64,000 nucleotides of DNA from JAJRRS01 sp965230275 (GTDB taxonomy: Bacteria; Planctomycetota; Phycisphaerae; Phycisphaerales; Phycisphaeraceae), in assembly GCA_965230275.1 (NCBI GenBank), contig CBDDKO010000002.1, positions 1,550,001 through 1,614,000 on the forward strand, written 5' to 3'. The position numbers and the translations under genes were made by a program. Below, one piece after another: positions 31,978 to 41,045 of this stretch; position 1 is the stretch's first letter; each line of letters opens with the position of its first letter. The notes under the pieces were generated by a model. It saw only the letters and a list, made by a program, of their open reading frames with translations, did not search any database and was not told the origin of the DNA.

Positions 31978-33588
31978 ATGACCTTACTCAGGCCCAGGTT
32001 GTCGGTTGTTGCAGTGCTGAGTTGTCTTGTCACGATCGGTTTTGCAGATGTTTTGCGGGCGCAGGTACCCGATCTGCCCGGGTGGGACCTGGTCATGAAC
32101 GACGAGTTCGACGGCACGTCCTTGAACACTTCTCTCTGGACGGCGCTGGACCGCAGAGACAGCTTCAACAACGAACTGCAGTATTACCACCCCAACCAGG
32201 TCGCCGTCACGGGCGGGAACCTGGAGCTGACAGCGATCGATGTGCCACGGCAAGGCAAGGCGTATCAGTCCGGTTTGATCACGTCGAACGCGTTGTACGG
32301 CCCCGGCCGGTTCGAGGCACGGATCTGGTTGCCGACGTCGCAGGGCATGTGGCCGGCGTTTTGGCTCAATGCCAACAACACCCAGTGGCCCACGGCCGGC
32401 GAAATCGACATCATGGAGAACCGCGGCAGCCAGCCGCTACTCACCAGCAGTGCCTACCACTGGCAGACCGACCCGAACCAGCCTTGCTGCGGCGGGCACC
32501 AGTATGTCTACGACGAGTACACCGCCACCGAGAACGGCCAGCCCGTCAACTTCCACGCCGGCTTCCACACGTATGCCATGGAATGGGAGGAGACGCAGCT
32601 GCGTTTCTATGTCGATGGCAACCTGCACTACACGGTTAACGAGAACGCGAGCCGGCCGATCTTCGAGACACCGAAGAATATCATCCTGAACGTGGCGGTC
32701 GGCGGCACGTTCGGCGGAGACCCTGATGGCACCACCATCTGGCCTCAAACGATGCAGGTGGACTACGTCCGCTACTGGCAAGCCAGCGGCGGCCCCGACC
32801 CGGACCCGGTACCGACCGAACTATCTAATCCGAGTTTCGAGGATAGCGGCGGCTCACTCGATGCCTGGACCACCTACGGGAACAGCATCGGCAACGTCAG
32901 CGCCCAGTCCGAGGTCTCGCTCGATGGCCACGCTCTGAAGATGTACGGCCAATTCAATAGCCCCGGAAACTTCTCCGGGGCGTATCAGGGTATCGCGGTG
33001 GAAGCCGGCGACAGTGTCACCGCCGACGCGAGCGCGTATATCCGCAGCCAGGACACGCTGTTCGGCAAGAGCAATGAAGTCTTCATGAAGTTGAACTACT
33101 TCAGCGAGTTCGGTGCGGCGCTCGGTTCGGCCGAGGACCTGGGTGGCACCTCGATCATGATCGCCGACGGCAGCACCGTTGAGGACACCTGGCTGGCGCA
33201 TCAGCTCACCGACATAGCCCCCGTCGGGGCCGAGGAGGTCCGGCTGTTCTTCGAGTTCCATCAACCCGGCAACGACAACGGCGCGATCCATATCGACGCG
33301 GTTTCGCTGGACGTTTCGACGATCACGCTGCTTGGCGACATCAATGGGGACGGGTTTGTCGGCCTGCTGGACCTGGACCTGATCCTGGGCACGTGGAACG
33401 CGACCATCACCCCCGGCGCGGCAGTCGACTTGGACGGCGACGGCTTCGTCGGGCTCGGTGATCTGGACATCGTGCTAAACAACTGGAACAGCGGTACATC
33501 ACCTCCGGGGAGCGCCCAGATACCGGAGCCCGCGACGCTGACGCTGCTTGGAGCGAGCGGTGTGTTATGGCTTAAACGGCGGGCATGA
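31978..33588 (+). CDS. GH16 beta-glucanase with CBM-like, dockerin-like and PEP-CTERM regions (paralog)
   Basis: Starts at ATG 31978 (MTLLRPRLSVVAVLSCLVTI), which gives a proper signal peptide; an upstream GTG at 31933 does not. Same domain order as the preceding gene: GH16 catalytic core with AGEIDIMENRG (Glu142, Asp144, Glu147), a CBM-like domain with the shared phrase IGNVSAQSE, two dockerin-like halves (NGDGFVGLLDLD, DGDGFVGLGDLD) and a PEP-CTERM-like tail IPEPATLTLLG. The close likeness of linker and CBM to the first gene shows tandem duplication. A differing loop (NQPCCGGHQYVYDEY) near the active site may change product length or branching tolerance. Confidence 0.9.
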   Translation: MTLLRPRLSVVAVLSCLVTIGFADVLRAQVPDLPGWDLVMNDEFDGTSLNTSLWTALDRRDSFNNELQYYHPNQVAVTGGNLELTAIDVPRQGKAYQSGLITSNALYGPGRFEARIWLPTSQGMWPAFWLNANNTQWPTAGEIDIMENRGSQPLLTSSAYHWQTDPNQPCCGGHQYVYDEYTATENGQPVNFHAGFHTYAMEWEETQLRFYVDGNLHYTVNENASRPIFETPKNIILNVAVGGTFGGDPDGTTIWPQTMQVDYVRYWQASGGPDPDPVPTELSNPSFEDSGGSLDAWTTYGNSIGNVSAQSEVSLDGHALKMYGQFNSPGNFSGAYQGIAVEAGDSVTADASAYIRSQDTLFGKSNEVFMKLNYFSEFGAALGSAEDLGGTSIMIADGSTVEDTWLAHQLTDIAPVGAEEVRLFFEFHQPGNDNGAIHIDAVSLDVSTITLLGDINGDGFVGLLDLDLILGTWNATITPGAAVDLDGDGFVGLGDLDIVLNNWNSGTSPPGSAQIPEPATLTLLGASGVLWLKRRA

Positions 33589-33680
33589 ATCGCCGACACA
33601 CGTGAATAGATCCGGTGGTGACTGGTCTTCGGCCGGTCAGACTGCATGGGCGGAAACATGTCGTCAAAGGGATCTGAGTC

Positions 33681-34478
33681 ATGTCTACAAAACGTCACGG
33701 TTTTACTCTGATTGAACTGCTGGTGGTGATTTCCATCATAGCCCTTCTCGTCGGCATCCTGCTGCCCTCGCTCAGTGCGGCTCGCAAATCGGCCCAGAGC
33801 ATGAAGTGCCTGTCAGGCCTGCGGCAGATCGGGCTGGCGATGTGGTCGTACAGCTATGAGAATAAAGATGTCCTGCCACCCTGCTACACACCCGGACACG
33901 ACGACGAATATCTGGGATTCACGAAGGCAACGGACTGGGGGGTGGTAGTAAATGCCTACATGGCCGACACCGGGCAAGCCAACTATGACGCAGACGGTCA
34001 CGAAAACAATTCCGAGGTGCTTCTGTGTCCCTCGGGTGAGAAAGAAGGGGGCCGGCTGCACTACAGCGCAAACCGGCTGTTGTTCCCTCTAGATGATTTT
34101 AAAAAGTCGGACGCCGGATTCCTCCCACTGTACAACACAAACAGTGCCATCCGCACGACTGAAGTGATTATGATTGGCGACGGGCTGCAGCGGATTGATA
34201 CCAGCATAGGGTGGGATGCATATGCTGGGCTGGACTGGACCGATCGCAGGCGGGTAGTCGACAGAGACGATTATTACGAAGCCGACTATGCCCGTAATGA
34301 CGAACCGGTGTTCCAGTATGTGAACGTGCCCGGGGACGGTGGTGAGTTTGCGTACCGCCATAGCGGCGGCGAGGGGTCGGTTAACACCGTTTATGTTGAC
34401 GGGCACGCCGGGAACATTAAGAATGGTGAGGTGCTGGTGCGTAACGTCCGTGCCGACCGGCCGCCGGGATTGGAATAG
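33681..34478 (+). CDS. pseudopilin-like protein, H-X9-DG type
   Basis: N-terminus MSTKRHGFTLIELLVVISII is a prepilin leader plus helix. The C-terminal part has YRHSGGEGSVNTVYVDGHAG, the His...DG arrangement that defines the H-X9-DG domain of planctomycete DUF1559-like proteins. Total 265 residues, shorter than the usual 300-400. It lies between the second and third GH16 genes with 92 and 33 bp gaps, in the same direction, so it is probably co-expressed with them. Role not known beyond likely assembly at the cell envelope. Confidence 0.85.
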   Translation: MSTKRHGFTLIELLVVISIIALLVGILLPSLSAARKSAQSMKCLSGLRQIGLAMWSYSYENKDVLPPCYTPGHDDEYLGFTKATDWGVVVNAYMADTGQANYDADGHENNSEVLLCPSGEKEGGRLHYSANRLLFPLDDFKKSDAGFLPLYNTNSAIRTTEVIMIGDGLQRIDTSIGWDAYAGLDWTDRRRVVDRDDYYEADYARNDEPVFQYVNVPGDGGEFAYRHSGGEGSVNTVYVDGHAGNIKNGEVLVRNVRADRPPGLE

Positions 34479-34511
34479 ACACGTCTCGCTAACGACAGGA
34501 TCAGACAATTC

Positions 34512-35855
34512 ATGCATCACATCCTCCCACCGCTGGGCATGGCCTTGATTGGTTTGGCATGCATCGCCGTCATGGTCACGGGTTGTCAACAGGCGACGTC
34601 CGCTGACAAAGAGGCGGGCTGGACGCTTACCTTCAGCGACGAGTTCGACGGCGACGCGGTCGATACCGAGAAGTGGGAGGTGTTGACACGCAAGGACAGC
34701 CACAACGATGAGAAGCAGTATTACCTGCCCGAGATGGCGTCGGTCGTGGACGGGGTGCTGCGTATCACGTCCACCGACGAGCCTTTCGACGGCAAGGCGT
34801 ACCGCTCGGCGCGGCTGGAGAGCTGGTTTACCCAGAAGTACGGCCGGTTCGAGGCCCGGGCTAAGGTGCCGACATCCAAGGGCATCTGGCCCGCGTTCTG
34901 GCTGCTGCCGCGCACGGGCAATTGGCCGCACGACGGCGAGATCGACATCATGGAGCACCACGGCTCCAACCCGACGATGGTCAACGCCGCGATCCACTTC
35001 GCCAACGAAAACGGCAGGCACGACCACGTCTACCGGGAATACCGCGCAAAAGACGACGACGGCAACAGCGTGAGCTTCCCCGACGGCTTCCACGTCTACG
35101 CCGTCAAGTGGAGCCCACACGAGATCATGTTCTATGTAGACGGCAACGAGTACTACCGCGTCGACCGTGAGCAGGTCCCCATCTCAGATGTCCCCATGGC
35201 GGTGGTGATCAATACCGCGGTCGGCGGGATTTTCGACGGCGACCCGGACGAGACCACCGTCTTCCCCCAGACCTTCGACATCGATTACGTGCGGGTGTAC
35301 CAGTACGACGGCGACTACCCCCCGATCCCCAAGCCGGCGACTAAGCCCGCGCTTGTCAACGGTGACTTCCGACAAGGCGGCTTGGGTTGGAGGCTCTACA
35401 GCAACGCCGCGGTCCATTCACACAACCTCGAAGAGAAGCACCAGAGCATCGCCTATGACGGCGAGGGCGACGGGGCGCTCAAGCTGTACGGCCGGTTCGG
35501 CGGCTCACACATCACCGAAGCCACGCAGGAACATATCCTCGCCGAACCGGGCAAGACGTACACGGTCCGTGCAAAGGCGCGGATGAACGCCGACGACTCG
35601 CTAGCCGAGACACAGAACCGCCTGGAGATGATCCTGCGTTTCATGGATGCCGACGGCGAGCCGATCGAGTACGCCGAGGTACGTAAGATCATCGTGGATG
35701 CCGACACCCCGACCGACGCCTGGCATGAACACGAGCTGAGTCTGACGGCCCCGGCGGATGCGGAGACGTTGGCGGTGAGATTCGTGTTTTATCAGCACGA
35801 AAGGGAATCGGGTGCCGCCTGGATCGACCAGGTCAGCCTGGAGGCGAGTGAGTAA
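34512..35855 (+). CDS. GH16 beta-glucanase lipoprotein with CBM-like domain
   Basis: The signal peptide ends in lipobox MVTGC, so the enzyme is lipid-anchored rather than PEP-CTERM sorted. The GH16 core holds DGEIDIMEHHG with Glu143 (nucleophile), Asp145 and Glu148 (acid/base). Residues 270-447 are a jelly-roll CBM-like domain (LVNGDFRQGGLGWRLY ... AWIDQVSLEAS). No dockerin-like motif or PEP tail. Being anchored in a membrane suggests it finishes the degradation of oligosaccharides brought near or into the periplasm by the two surface enzymes, though which membrane it faces is not shown. It ends the GH16 series; the next gene is convergent. Confidence 0.9.
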   Translation: MHHILPPLGMALIGLACIAVMVTGCQQATSADKEAGWTLTFSDEFDGDAVDTEKWEVLTRKDSHNDEKQYYLPEMASVVDGVLRITSTDEPFDGKAYRSARLESWFTQKYGRFEARAKVPTSKGIWPAFWLLPRTGNWPHDGEIDIMEHHGSNPTMVNAAIHFANENGRHDHVYREYRAKDDDGNSVSFPDGFHVYAVKWSPHEIMFYVDGNEYYRVDREQVPISDVPMAVVINTAVGGIFDGDPDETTVFPQTFDIDYVRVYQYDGDYPPIPKPATKPALVNGDFRQGGLGWRLYSNAAVHSHNLEEKHQSIAYDGEGDGALKLYGRFGGSHITEATQEHILAEPGKTYTVRAKARMNADDSLAETQNRLEMILRFMDADGEPIEYAEVRKIIVDADTPTDAWHEHELSLTAPADAETLAVRFVFYQHERESGAAWIDQVSLEASE

Positions 35856-35942
35856 CGCAAGATCAATCGTCTTGCATGACCTTCTCCGGCGTGGGCTTCC
35901 GAAAGTGAGTTATCAATATTTCGGAGCGCTCACAAGAAGCGC

Positions 35943-36932
35943 TCAACTAGATAGGATCGCTTCGATCGCGCTGATTTCCTGATCTGACAGTTCGGGATTA
36001 TTCAAAGCGGCGATGCAGTCTTCGACCTGACTCATCTTGCTTGCGCCGATCAACGCGCTGGTGACAGTGTGTCTGCGCAACACCCAACTCAGCGCGAGCT
36101 GCGCGAGGCTTTGGCCGCGCTGGTGTGCGATGTCGTTGAGTGCACGGACTTTTTCCAGCTTCTCGTCGGTGATCGAATCCTGTTGCAAGAAACCGTGTTC
36201 CTTGGCGGCGCGGGAATCAGTGGGGACACCCTGCAGGTATTTGTTGGTGAGCAGCCCCTGCGCGAGCGGGCAGAAGACGATGCAGCCGACGCCTTCGTCG
36301 TCGAGCGTGTCGAGCAGGCCGTCTTCGATCCAGCGGTCGAACATGCTGTAGGAAGGCTGGTGGATCAGGCACGGCGTGCCGAGCTTGCGCAGTTCTTCGG
36401 TTGCGCGTCGGGTCAGGTCGGGCGGGTAGCTGGAGATGCCGGCGTAGAGCGCCTTGCCGGAGCGGACGATCTGGTCGAGCGCGCCCATCGACTCTTCGAT
36501 CGGCGTGTCGGGGTCCGGCCGATGGTGGTAAAAGATGTCGACGTAGTCCAGGCCCATGCGCTTCAGGCTCTGGTCGCAGCTGGCGATGAGGTACTTGCGT
36601 GAGCCCAGGTCGCCGTAGGGCCCGGGCCACATGAGGTAGCCGGCCTTGGAGGAGATGACCATCTCGTCGCGGTAGCGGCCGAGGCCTTCCTTGAGGATCT
36701 TGCCGAAGTTGGCTTCGGCGCTGCCCGGCGGCGGGCCGTAGTTGTTGGCCAGATCGAAGTGGGTGATCCCCAGGTCGAACGCGCCGTGGATCATGGCCCG
36801 GGCCTCGTCGTAAGGATCAACGTCTCCGAAGTTGTGCCAGAGCCCCAGCGAAATGGCGGGCAGCATCAGGCCGCTGTGGCCGCAGCGGCGGTAAGTCATC
36901 GTGTCGTAACGGTTGTCGGCGGGTTGGTGCAT
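35943..36932 (-). CDS. aldo/keto reductase, YghZ-like
   Basis: The open frame extends to 37268, but the part beyond 36932 encodes a repeat-rich stretch, so I start at ATG 36932 (MHQPADNRYDTMTYRRCG), giving 329 residues, the family's normal length. AKR signatures are GITHFDLANNYGPPPGSAE (catalytic Asp/Tyr) and ISSKAGYLMWPGPYG with the catalytic Lys, plus LDYVDIFYHHRPD. The sequence resembles YghZ, which reduces L-glyceraldehyde 3-phosphate and methylglyoxal with NADPH. It is convergent with the last GH16 gene. Its link to glucan use is positional only; it may be a general aldehyde-detoxifying enzyme. Confidence 0.88.
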   Translation of the reverse strand: MHQPADNRYDTMTYRRCGHSGLMLPAISLGLWHNFGDVDPYDEARAMIHGAFDLGITHFDLANNYGPPPGSAEANFGKILKEGLGRYRDEMVISSKAGYLMWPGPYGDLGSRKYLIASCDQSLKRMGLDYVDIFYHHRPDPDTPIEESMGALDQIVRSGKALYAGISSYPPDLTRRATEELRKLGTPCLIHQPSYSMFDRWIEDGLLDTLDDEGVGCIVFCPLAQGLLTNKYLQGVPTDSRAAKEHGFLQQDSITDEKLEKVRALNDIAHQRGQSLAQLALSWVLRRHTVTSALIGASKMSQVEDCIAALNNPELSDQEISAIEAILSS

Positions 36933-37262
36933 GGCGTGTAGGGTGTAGGGATTAGGGTGTGGGGTGTAGGGTTGGGGATCAGGGATCGGGGATCGGGGAT
37001 CGGGGATCGGGGATCGGGGATCGGGGATCGGGGATCGGGGGATTGTATTTCCTGCTTTCCAAATTTCCTGTTTTTCAGCTTTTCCCCTACTCATCATAAA
37101 CCAACACGGGGGCGTCAGATAGTGCTTGATCGGGGCTTGGGCGGGGGTAAAATTGGGTATGTGATGAAGCGGGCGGTGATCTCTTAGACGCCGCCGGCCC
37201 GATGCTTGTCGTAATTGTTGCTGTCCACCCATCCGGCTCCGGATGTGTCTGTCGTTAGCGCT
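36933..37262. other. intergenic stretch holding a heptamer repeat tract
   Basis: 330 bp upstream of the aldo/keto reductase and before the next pseudopilin gene. The left half is G-rich short-period repeats (GTGTAGGG-like, then nine GGGGATC units); the right half has no recognised feature apart from presumably the two divergent promoters. Confidence 0.5.
36974..37036 (+). repeat. tandem heptamer repeat (GGGGATC)n
   Basis: Nine consecutive 7-bp units; the second is AGGGATC, the others are exact. It lies 42 bp upstream of the reductase start codon, in its likely promoter or leader. Copy number in such tracts is often variable and could change promoter spacing. Confidence 0.85.
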
Positions 37263-38162
37263 ATGCACCTTCGTAAATCATCCACATCAAGCCCCCGGTG
37301 CCCCCGGAAAACCCGGCACCCCAAGAGCCGCACGAGTTCCCGACGCACCCGCCCCACTGCGCGGGGCCGTCACGGCTTCACGCTGATCGAACTGCTCGTC
37401 GTCATCGGCATCATCGCCCTGCTCGTCGGCATTCTGTTGCCTGCGCTAGCCAGTGCGCAGAGTACAGCAAGACGGATCAAATGTGCTGCCAACATCCAAC
37501 AGCAAATGGTGGCTTGGAGTGCTTACTGGGTGGATCATGAGGAGCGATTTCCATATGGATTCGTTGGATTCGGAAACTTTGCCTTCGATGCCGGCTACGG
37601 TGGCGTAGACCCAATCAATCCACAGAGTAACCGACCGCTTCGGCCCTACATGTACCAAGCTGAAAGCTTTCATTGCCCGGATGATGATGGCGTAGAACAA
37701 CCAAGAATCCCCAATTCAAGAATATCACAGCAACCGCTTTGGGATTACGAGCAAGGAGGACAATATGGATTGGCACGATATAAGCAAGCCAATAGTTACC
37801 GAATGAATCGTTGGCTAGCTCAACTATACCCGAGGAACCCTCCTGAACTCAGAGCCAAGTATCTCAAGCCTTACGGTGTCACATTGGCCGACGTGGAAGT
37901 CGACCCTTCTGAATTGCTTCTTCTCGGGGACTCGACTTGGTTCTACTCCACACACGGCGATCACTTTGGCAATATCAACAGTATTGTTGACTGGCACAGC
38001 CCAGATCTATACGCAAACATCCTCTATCTCGATGGTCACGTCAGTTACGTGGAAGTCATCTCGCCACTAAAGTATTCGGAAGAGCAGTTGGAAAACATGG
38101 AACAGAACTTCAAGCACTGGCCATACACCACGTTCCCCAAAGATGATGAAGAGGTTGAGTAG
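37263..38162 (+). CDS. pseudopilin-like protein with long basic leader
   Basis: From ATG 37263 the first 37 residues are Arg/Ser/Pro-rich (SSTSSPRCPRKTRHPKSRTS), followed by RHGFTLIELLVVIGIIALLV, the prepilin cleavage site and helix. The unusually long pre-leader is odd; translation may start later, but no better Met precedes the FTLIE. The C-terminal region has DWHSPDLYANILYLDGHVSYV, the His...DGH element of the H-X9-DG group. 299 residues. The body is less GC-rich than its neighbours. It diverges from the aldo/keto reductase and converges on the dockerin protein. Confidence 0.8.
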   Translation: MHLRKSSTSSPRCPRKTRHPKSRTSSRRTRPTARGRHGFTLIELLVVIGIIALLVGILLPALASAQSTARRIKCAANIQQQMVAWSAYWVDHEERFPYGFVGFGNFAFDAGYGGVDPINPQSNRPLRPYMYQAESFHCPDDDGVEQPRIPNSRISQQPLWDYEQGGQYGLARYKQANSYRMNRWLAQLYPRNPPELRAKYLKPYGVTLADVEVDPSELLLLGDSTWFYSTHGDHFGNINSIVDWHSPDLYANILYLDGHVSYVEVISPLKYSEEQLENMEQNFKHWPYTTFPKDDEEVE

Positions 38163-38177
38163 ACCTATAAATCAACC

Positions 38178-39176
38178 TTAGCATCGGCTAATAAGCCTTC
38201 GGTGCAGTAGTAGTGAGCTACCAAGCAAAAACGCACCGGTTGCTGGTTCGGGGACAACTTCGAGAATTGGCGGTGTGCCGGCGTTCCAGTTGCCGAGGAC
38301 GATGTCGAGGTCATCCAGACCGACAAAGCCCTCGCCCGTTAAATCACCATTGTTCCAGCCTTCGATGGATTGATTCCAATTGCCCAGAATGATGTCCATA
38401 TCCTCGAGGCCCACAAAGCCATTAAGATTCACATCACCGGGCAATGGACCACAAGATGCGCAAGCCCCCGTACCATTCGGCGGGCCGCCGGTCGATGAAC
38501 CTGCGGGGGTATAATCATACCTGACAACCACCGTGCCGATATGCCCCCCGTCCAAGGTAGTCTGCCATAGGTCTGCGTCATCAATACCAACGAATCCATC
38601 AAAATTTTCATCTACACCAAAATCAATCCGAATCTCATACTCAACATTATAATCTACAAATCCAGTGCCTATAAATGGCGATATTCCCACTGGTCCATCA
38701 AAACCAAATAATACATTCAGAAATTCAAAACCATTGTCTGGGCTGGCGCTATCACCATCTACATGGTTGTAGCCAGGCCCATCGAACAACGTTTCAATCC
38801 AGAATGAATTGCGCGTTAGGAAGTTGTAGTTCTGAAGTGATGGCCCAGATACACCTGCCGTGTATAAGGCTGACCCATCAACCTCGAGTATGACATCGTT
38901 GAGCGTTCCCCATTGTGGGTTGAACTGAGGTATCATTAATGTCTCAATACCACCTCCATCGATCGGCGGAGGATCCGATCCGGGCAAAGGCGGTAACGAA
39001 TACCAAACTGCCCAAGGTGTCGGATTCTCAGAATAATTGACCGCATCTGTTAGCGTCCAAGATTCGCCAAATATGAGCGTTTCTGCTCTGGCGAACGACG
39101 ACGGCCACAGGGCAATCGCAAGCAGAGCAAAACAAGCGATCCAACCCATGGTGGTCCGAGTGCGGTACATAGTCAT
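38178..39176 (-). CDS. secreted dockerin-like / PEP-CTERM protein
   Basis: Start ATG 39176 follows GGGG and gives a signal peptide (GWIACFALLAIALWPSSFARA). The 200-residue N-terminal region is beta-rich and of unknown type (WETPWAVW-like aromatic patches, FDGFVGIDDADLW motif within). Two dockerin-like halves, NLNGFVGLEDMDIILGNW and TGEGFVGLDDLDIVLGNW, are followed by the tail VPEPATGAFLLGSSLLL with a basic end. A third, isolated calcium-loop-like segment (DENFDGFVGIDDADLWQ) occurs earlier. Probably a surface protein of the same display system as the GH16 enzymes. GC content is lower than the GH16 genes. Confidence 0.8.
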   Translation of the reverse strand: MTMYRTRTTMGWIACFALLAIALWPSSFARAETLIFGESWTLTDAVNYSENPTPWAVWYSLPPLPGSDPPPIDGGGIETLMIPQFNPQWGTLNDVILEVDGSALYTAGVSGPSLQNYNFLTRNSFWIETLFDGPGYNHVDGDSASPDNGFEFLNVLFGFDGPVGISPFIGTGFVDYNVEYEIRIDFGVDENFDGFVGIDDADLWQTTLDGGHIGTVVVRYDYTPAGSSTGGPPNGTGACASCGPLPGDVNLNGFVGLEDMDIILGNWNQSIEGWNNGDLTGEGFVGLDDLDIVLGNWNAGTPPILEVVPEPATGAFLLGSSLLLHRRLISRC

Positions 39177-39341
39177 GTTGTGTCCCCTGAATAAAAGTGA
39201 TAAGTGGTTCCCGGTCAACGCCAGCAATTTACTCGCCGAACGGATAAACAGTCAATACTAAACCACGATCATGTGGAAAAGTTTGTCAGATTCTGTGACT
39301 ATATGTGAAACGGGTTAATCCAGCACCTGTTCAATCGCCGT

Positions 39342-41045
39342 CTACTCATCAGCGACTTGTTGGATGATGATGCGTAGGCGTAGCGGCTGGTCGGGGGGGG
39401 ACTGCAGGAGGGGTGTGGGGGTTGTGTCCGTGATGGCCGGGTCGGTTGAGCGGGCGGCTCTGGGGGTGGGGCGCGTCATGATCTCATCGAGCAGATTGGA
39501 CCAGTTGTATTGGGGCTCTTCCGTTGACTCGTCGTTGCCGGGCTTGTCGTCCGGCCGGTGTTTGGGTGGGCGGCCGTCGGGCTGGTCGGCGTTGCCGTTC
39601 ATGCCGCGTGCGATACTGACGCCGGGGGTGCCGGCGGGCCAGTGGCTTTTCGTATCGACGTGACGGTTTGCCAGGGCCTTGGGCGCATCGGCCGACTCGG
39701 CTTCGGCGACGCGGACCGTGTCACCGTCGGGCTCGTCGCCGATCGGGGTGTCAATCGGCATCACCGCGACCAGTTGGGCATGCTGGCTGGGGTTGGTGTT
39801 GAGATGGTCGATCAGGACGGGGAGTTGGTCGGGCTTGATCTCGATGACCAGTTGTGATTGGCCGGGGATTCTGGGCGCGGCGTTTTCGTGTGTAAGGTTG
39901 GTGGTGGTAGCATCCAGCTTCCGGAGGCCTGTGTTTCCGGGGGCGGTGTCTAACTTCCGGGGGCCGGGGGCGGGGCTTCCGGGGTAGCGTGTGACGACGG
40001 CACCGTTGGCCAGGGCCCAGTTGCGGATCTCACGTCTTGCGATCCGGGGGCTGGCGGCGTTGACGAGCAGTTGTGTGTGCTGTTCGATCGCCGGGATAGC
40101 CTCGTCGTTGCCATAGCCGGTGAACGGGTCGCGTTTGGCCTCGGCGGGCTTCACGGGGACGGCTTCGTCACGCATGGCCCGGGCAAGCAGGGCGCCGGAT
40201 GTACCGTCGACCGCACCGGGCTGCTTCATCACGCGTATGTCGGCTGGGTCGCCTTCCGAGTCGGTCGTGTCGATGGCGGCGACTTCAACTTCGGGCCCGC
40301 CGTGGCTGAATGCGTCTGCCGGGTCATCGGGCGTAAGCGTGTCGGCGGCGTCGGCCTCGGCCAAGACGTTCGCGGATTCCATCTCCCCGGTGCCGGCCAG
40401 TGTGACGTCCTCTGCTGATCGGCCTGCCGGGTCGGCTTCGGTGGGGGCTATGTCCGCGTCTTCAACACGGGCCATTTCCATCACCGATTCGTGTGCGGCG
40501 GCGTCTTCATCGAGCGAGTCGGTGGACGCCTCGGCAAGCGCGCTGCGCGTCGGGTCATGCTCGGGCTGCAGCTCGTCGTAGACCGCGTCTTCGTCGGCTA
40601 GCGCGAGATCACTGTCGGTGTAATCCGGCGCGGGGGCGAGGTTCTTGGTCAGCGACGATGAGTGGTTGACCAGGCCGAAGGGCAGGAGCGTGGGCACGAC
40701 CAGCGCGGCGCTGATCAATACAACCGCGGCCACGGCGGCGTAGGACAGGGCGCGGCGGAGCTTGTATCGGCTGGCCGGCGCGATCAGTGGCAACGGCTCG
40801 GGCGTTTCGGGGTTGCCCAGCAGTTGATCGCGTTCGTGGGTCTGGATCGCCTGATCCACCAGGCCGACGGGCGCGGCGATCTGGCTTAGGCTGCGCAGAC
40901 GTTCGCGGTCGAGCTTGAGCTGGGCGACCAGGCTGCGCAGCTCGTGGTCTTTCTCGAGCGTGGCTTCGAAAGACGCACGTTGGGCGTCGTCGAGTTCGCC
41001 TTCGACGTAGCCAAGGATCAGGTCCTGGTTGAAGCGGTCACTCAT
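39342..41045 (-). CDS. transmembrane anti-sigma-like protein with long extracytoplasmic region
   Basis: Residues 1-60 (MSDRFNQDLILGYVEGELDD...) match an anti-sigma-type N-terminus. One membrane helix is near 107-130 (YAAVAAVVLISAALVVPTLL). The remaining 430 residues outside the cytoplasm are acidic, Asp/Ala/Glu-rich and disordered in appearance, with a folded patch near 330-440 (IEIKPDQLPVLIDHL). The ATG overlaps the sigma-factor stop by 8 bp. It would hold the ECF factor inactive until an envelope signal arrives. No zinc-binding HxxxCxxC is seen, so it is not a ZAS-type anti-sigma. The large outside region is uncommon for this role. Confidence 0.75.
   Translation of the reverse strand: MSDRFNQDLILGYVEGELDDAQRASFEATLEKDHELRSLVAQLKLDRERLRSLSQIAAPVGLVDQAIQTHERDQLLGNPETPEPLPLIAPASRYKLRRALSYAAVAAVVLISAALVVPTLLPFGLVNHSSSLTKNLAPAPDYTDSDLALADEDAVYDELQPEHDPTRSALAEASTDSLDEDAAAHESVMEMARVEDADIAPTEADPAGRSAEDVTLAGTGEMESANVLAEADAADTLTPDDPADAFSHGGPEVEVAAIDTTDSEGDPADIRVMKQPGAVDGTSGALLARAMRDEAVPVKPAEAKRDPFTGYGNDEAIPAIEQHTQLLVNAASPRIARREIRNWALANGAVVTRYPGSPAPGPRKLDTAPGNTGLRKLDATTTNLTHENAAPRIPGQSQLVIEIKPDQLPVLIDHLNTNPSQHAQLVAVMPIDTPIGDEPDGDTVRVAEAESADAPKALANRHVDTKSHWPAGTPGVSIARGMNGNADQPDGRPPKHRPDDKPGNDESTEEPQYNWSNLLDEIMTRPTPRAARSTDPAITDTTPTPLLQSPPDQPLRLRIIIQQVADE

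Noticed and set aside
36957..37045. Possible CRISPR-like array
   Set aside because: The units are 7-bp direct tandem repeats with no spacers and no cas genes nearby; it is a simple sequence tract.
36933..37268. N-terminal extension of the aldo/keto reductase
   Set aside because: It would encode repeated PIPDPRSP units from the heptamer tract, and the family's usual N-terminus starts just after 36932.
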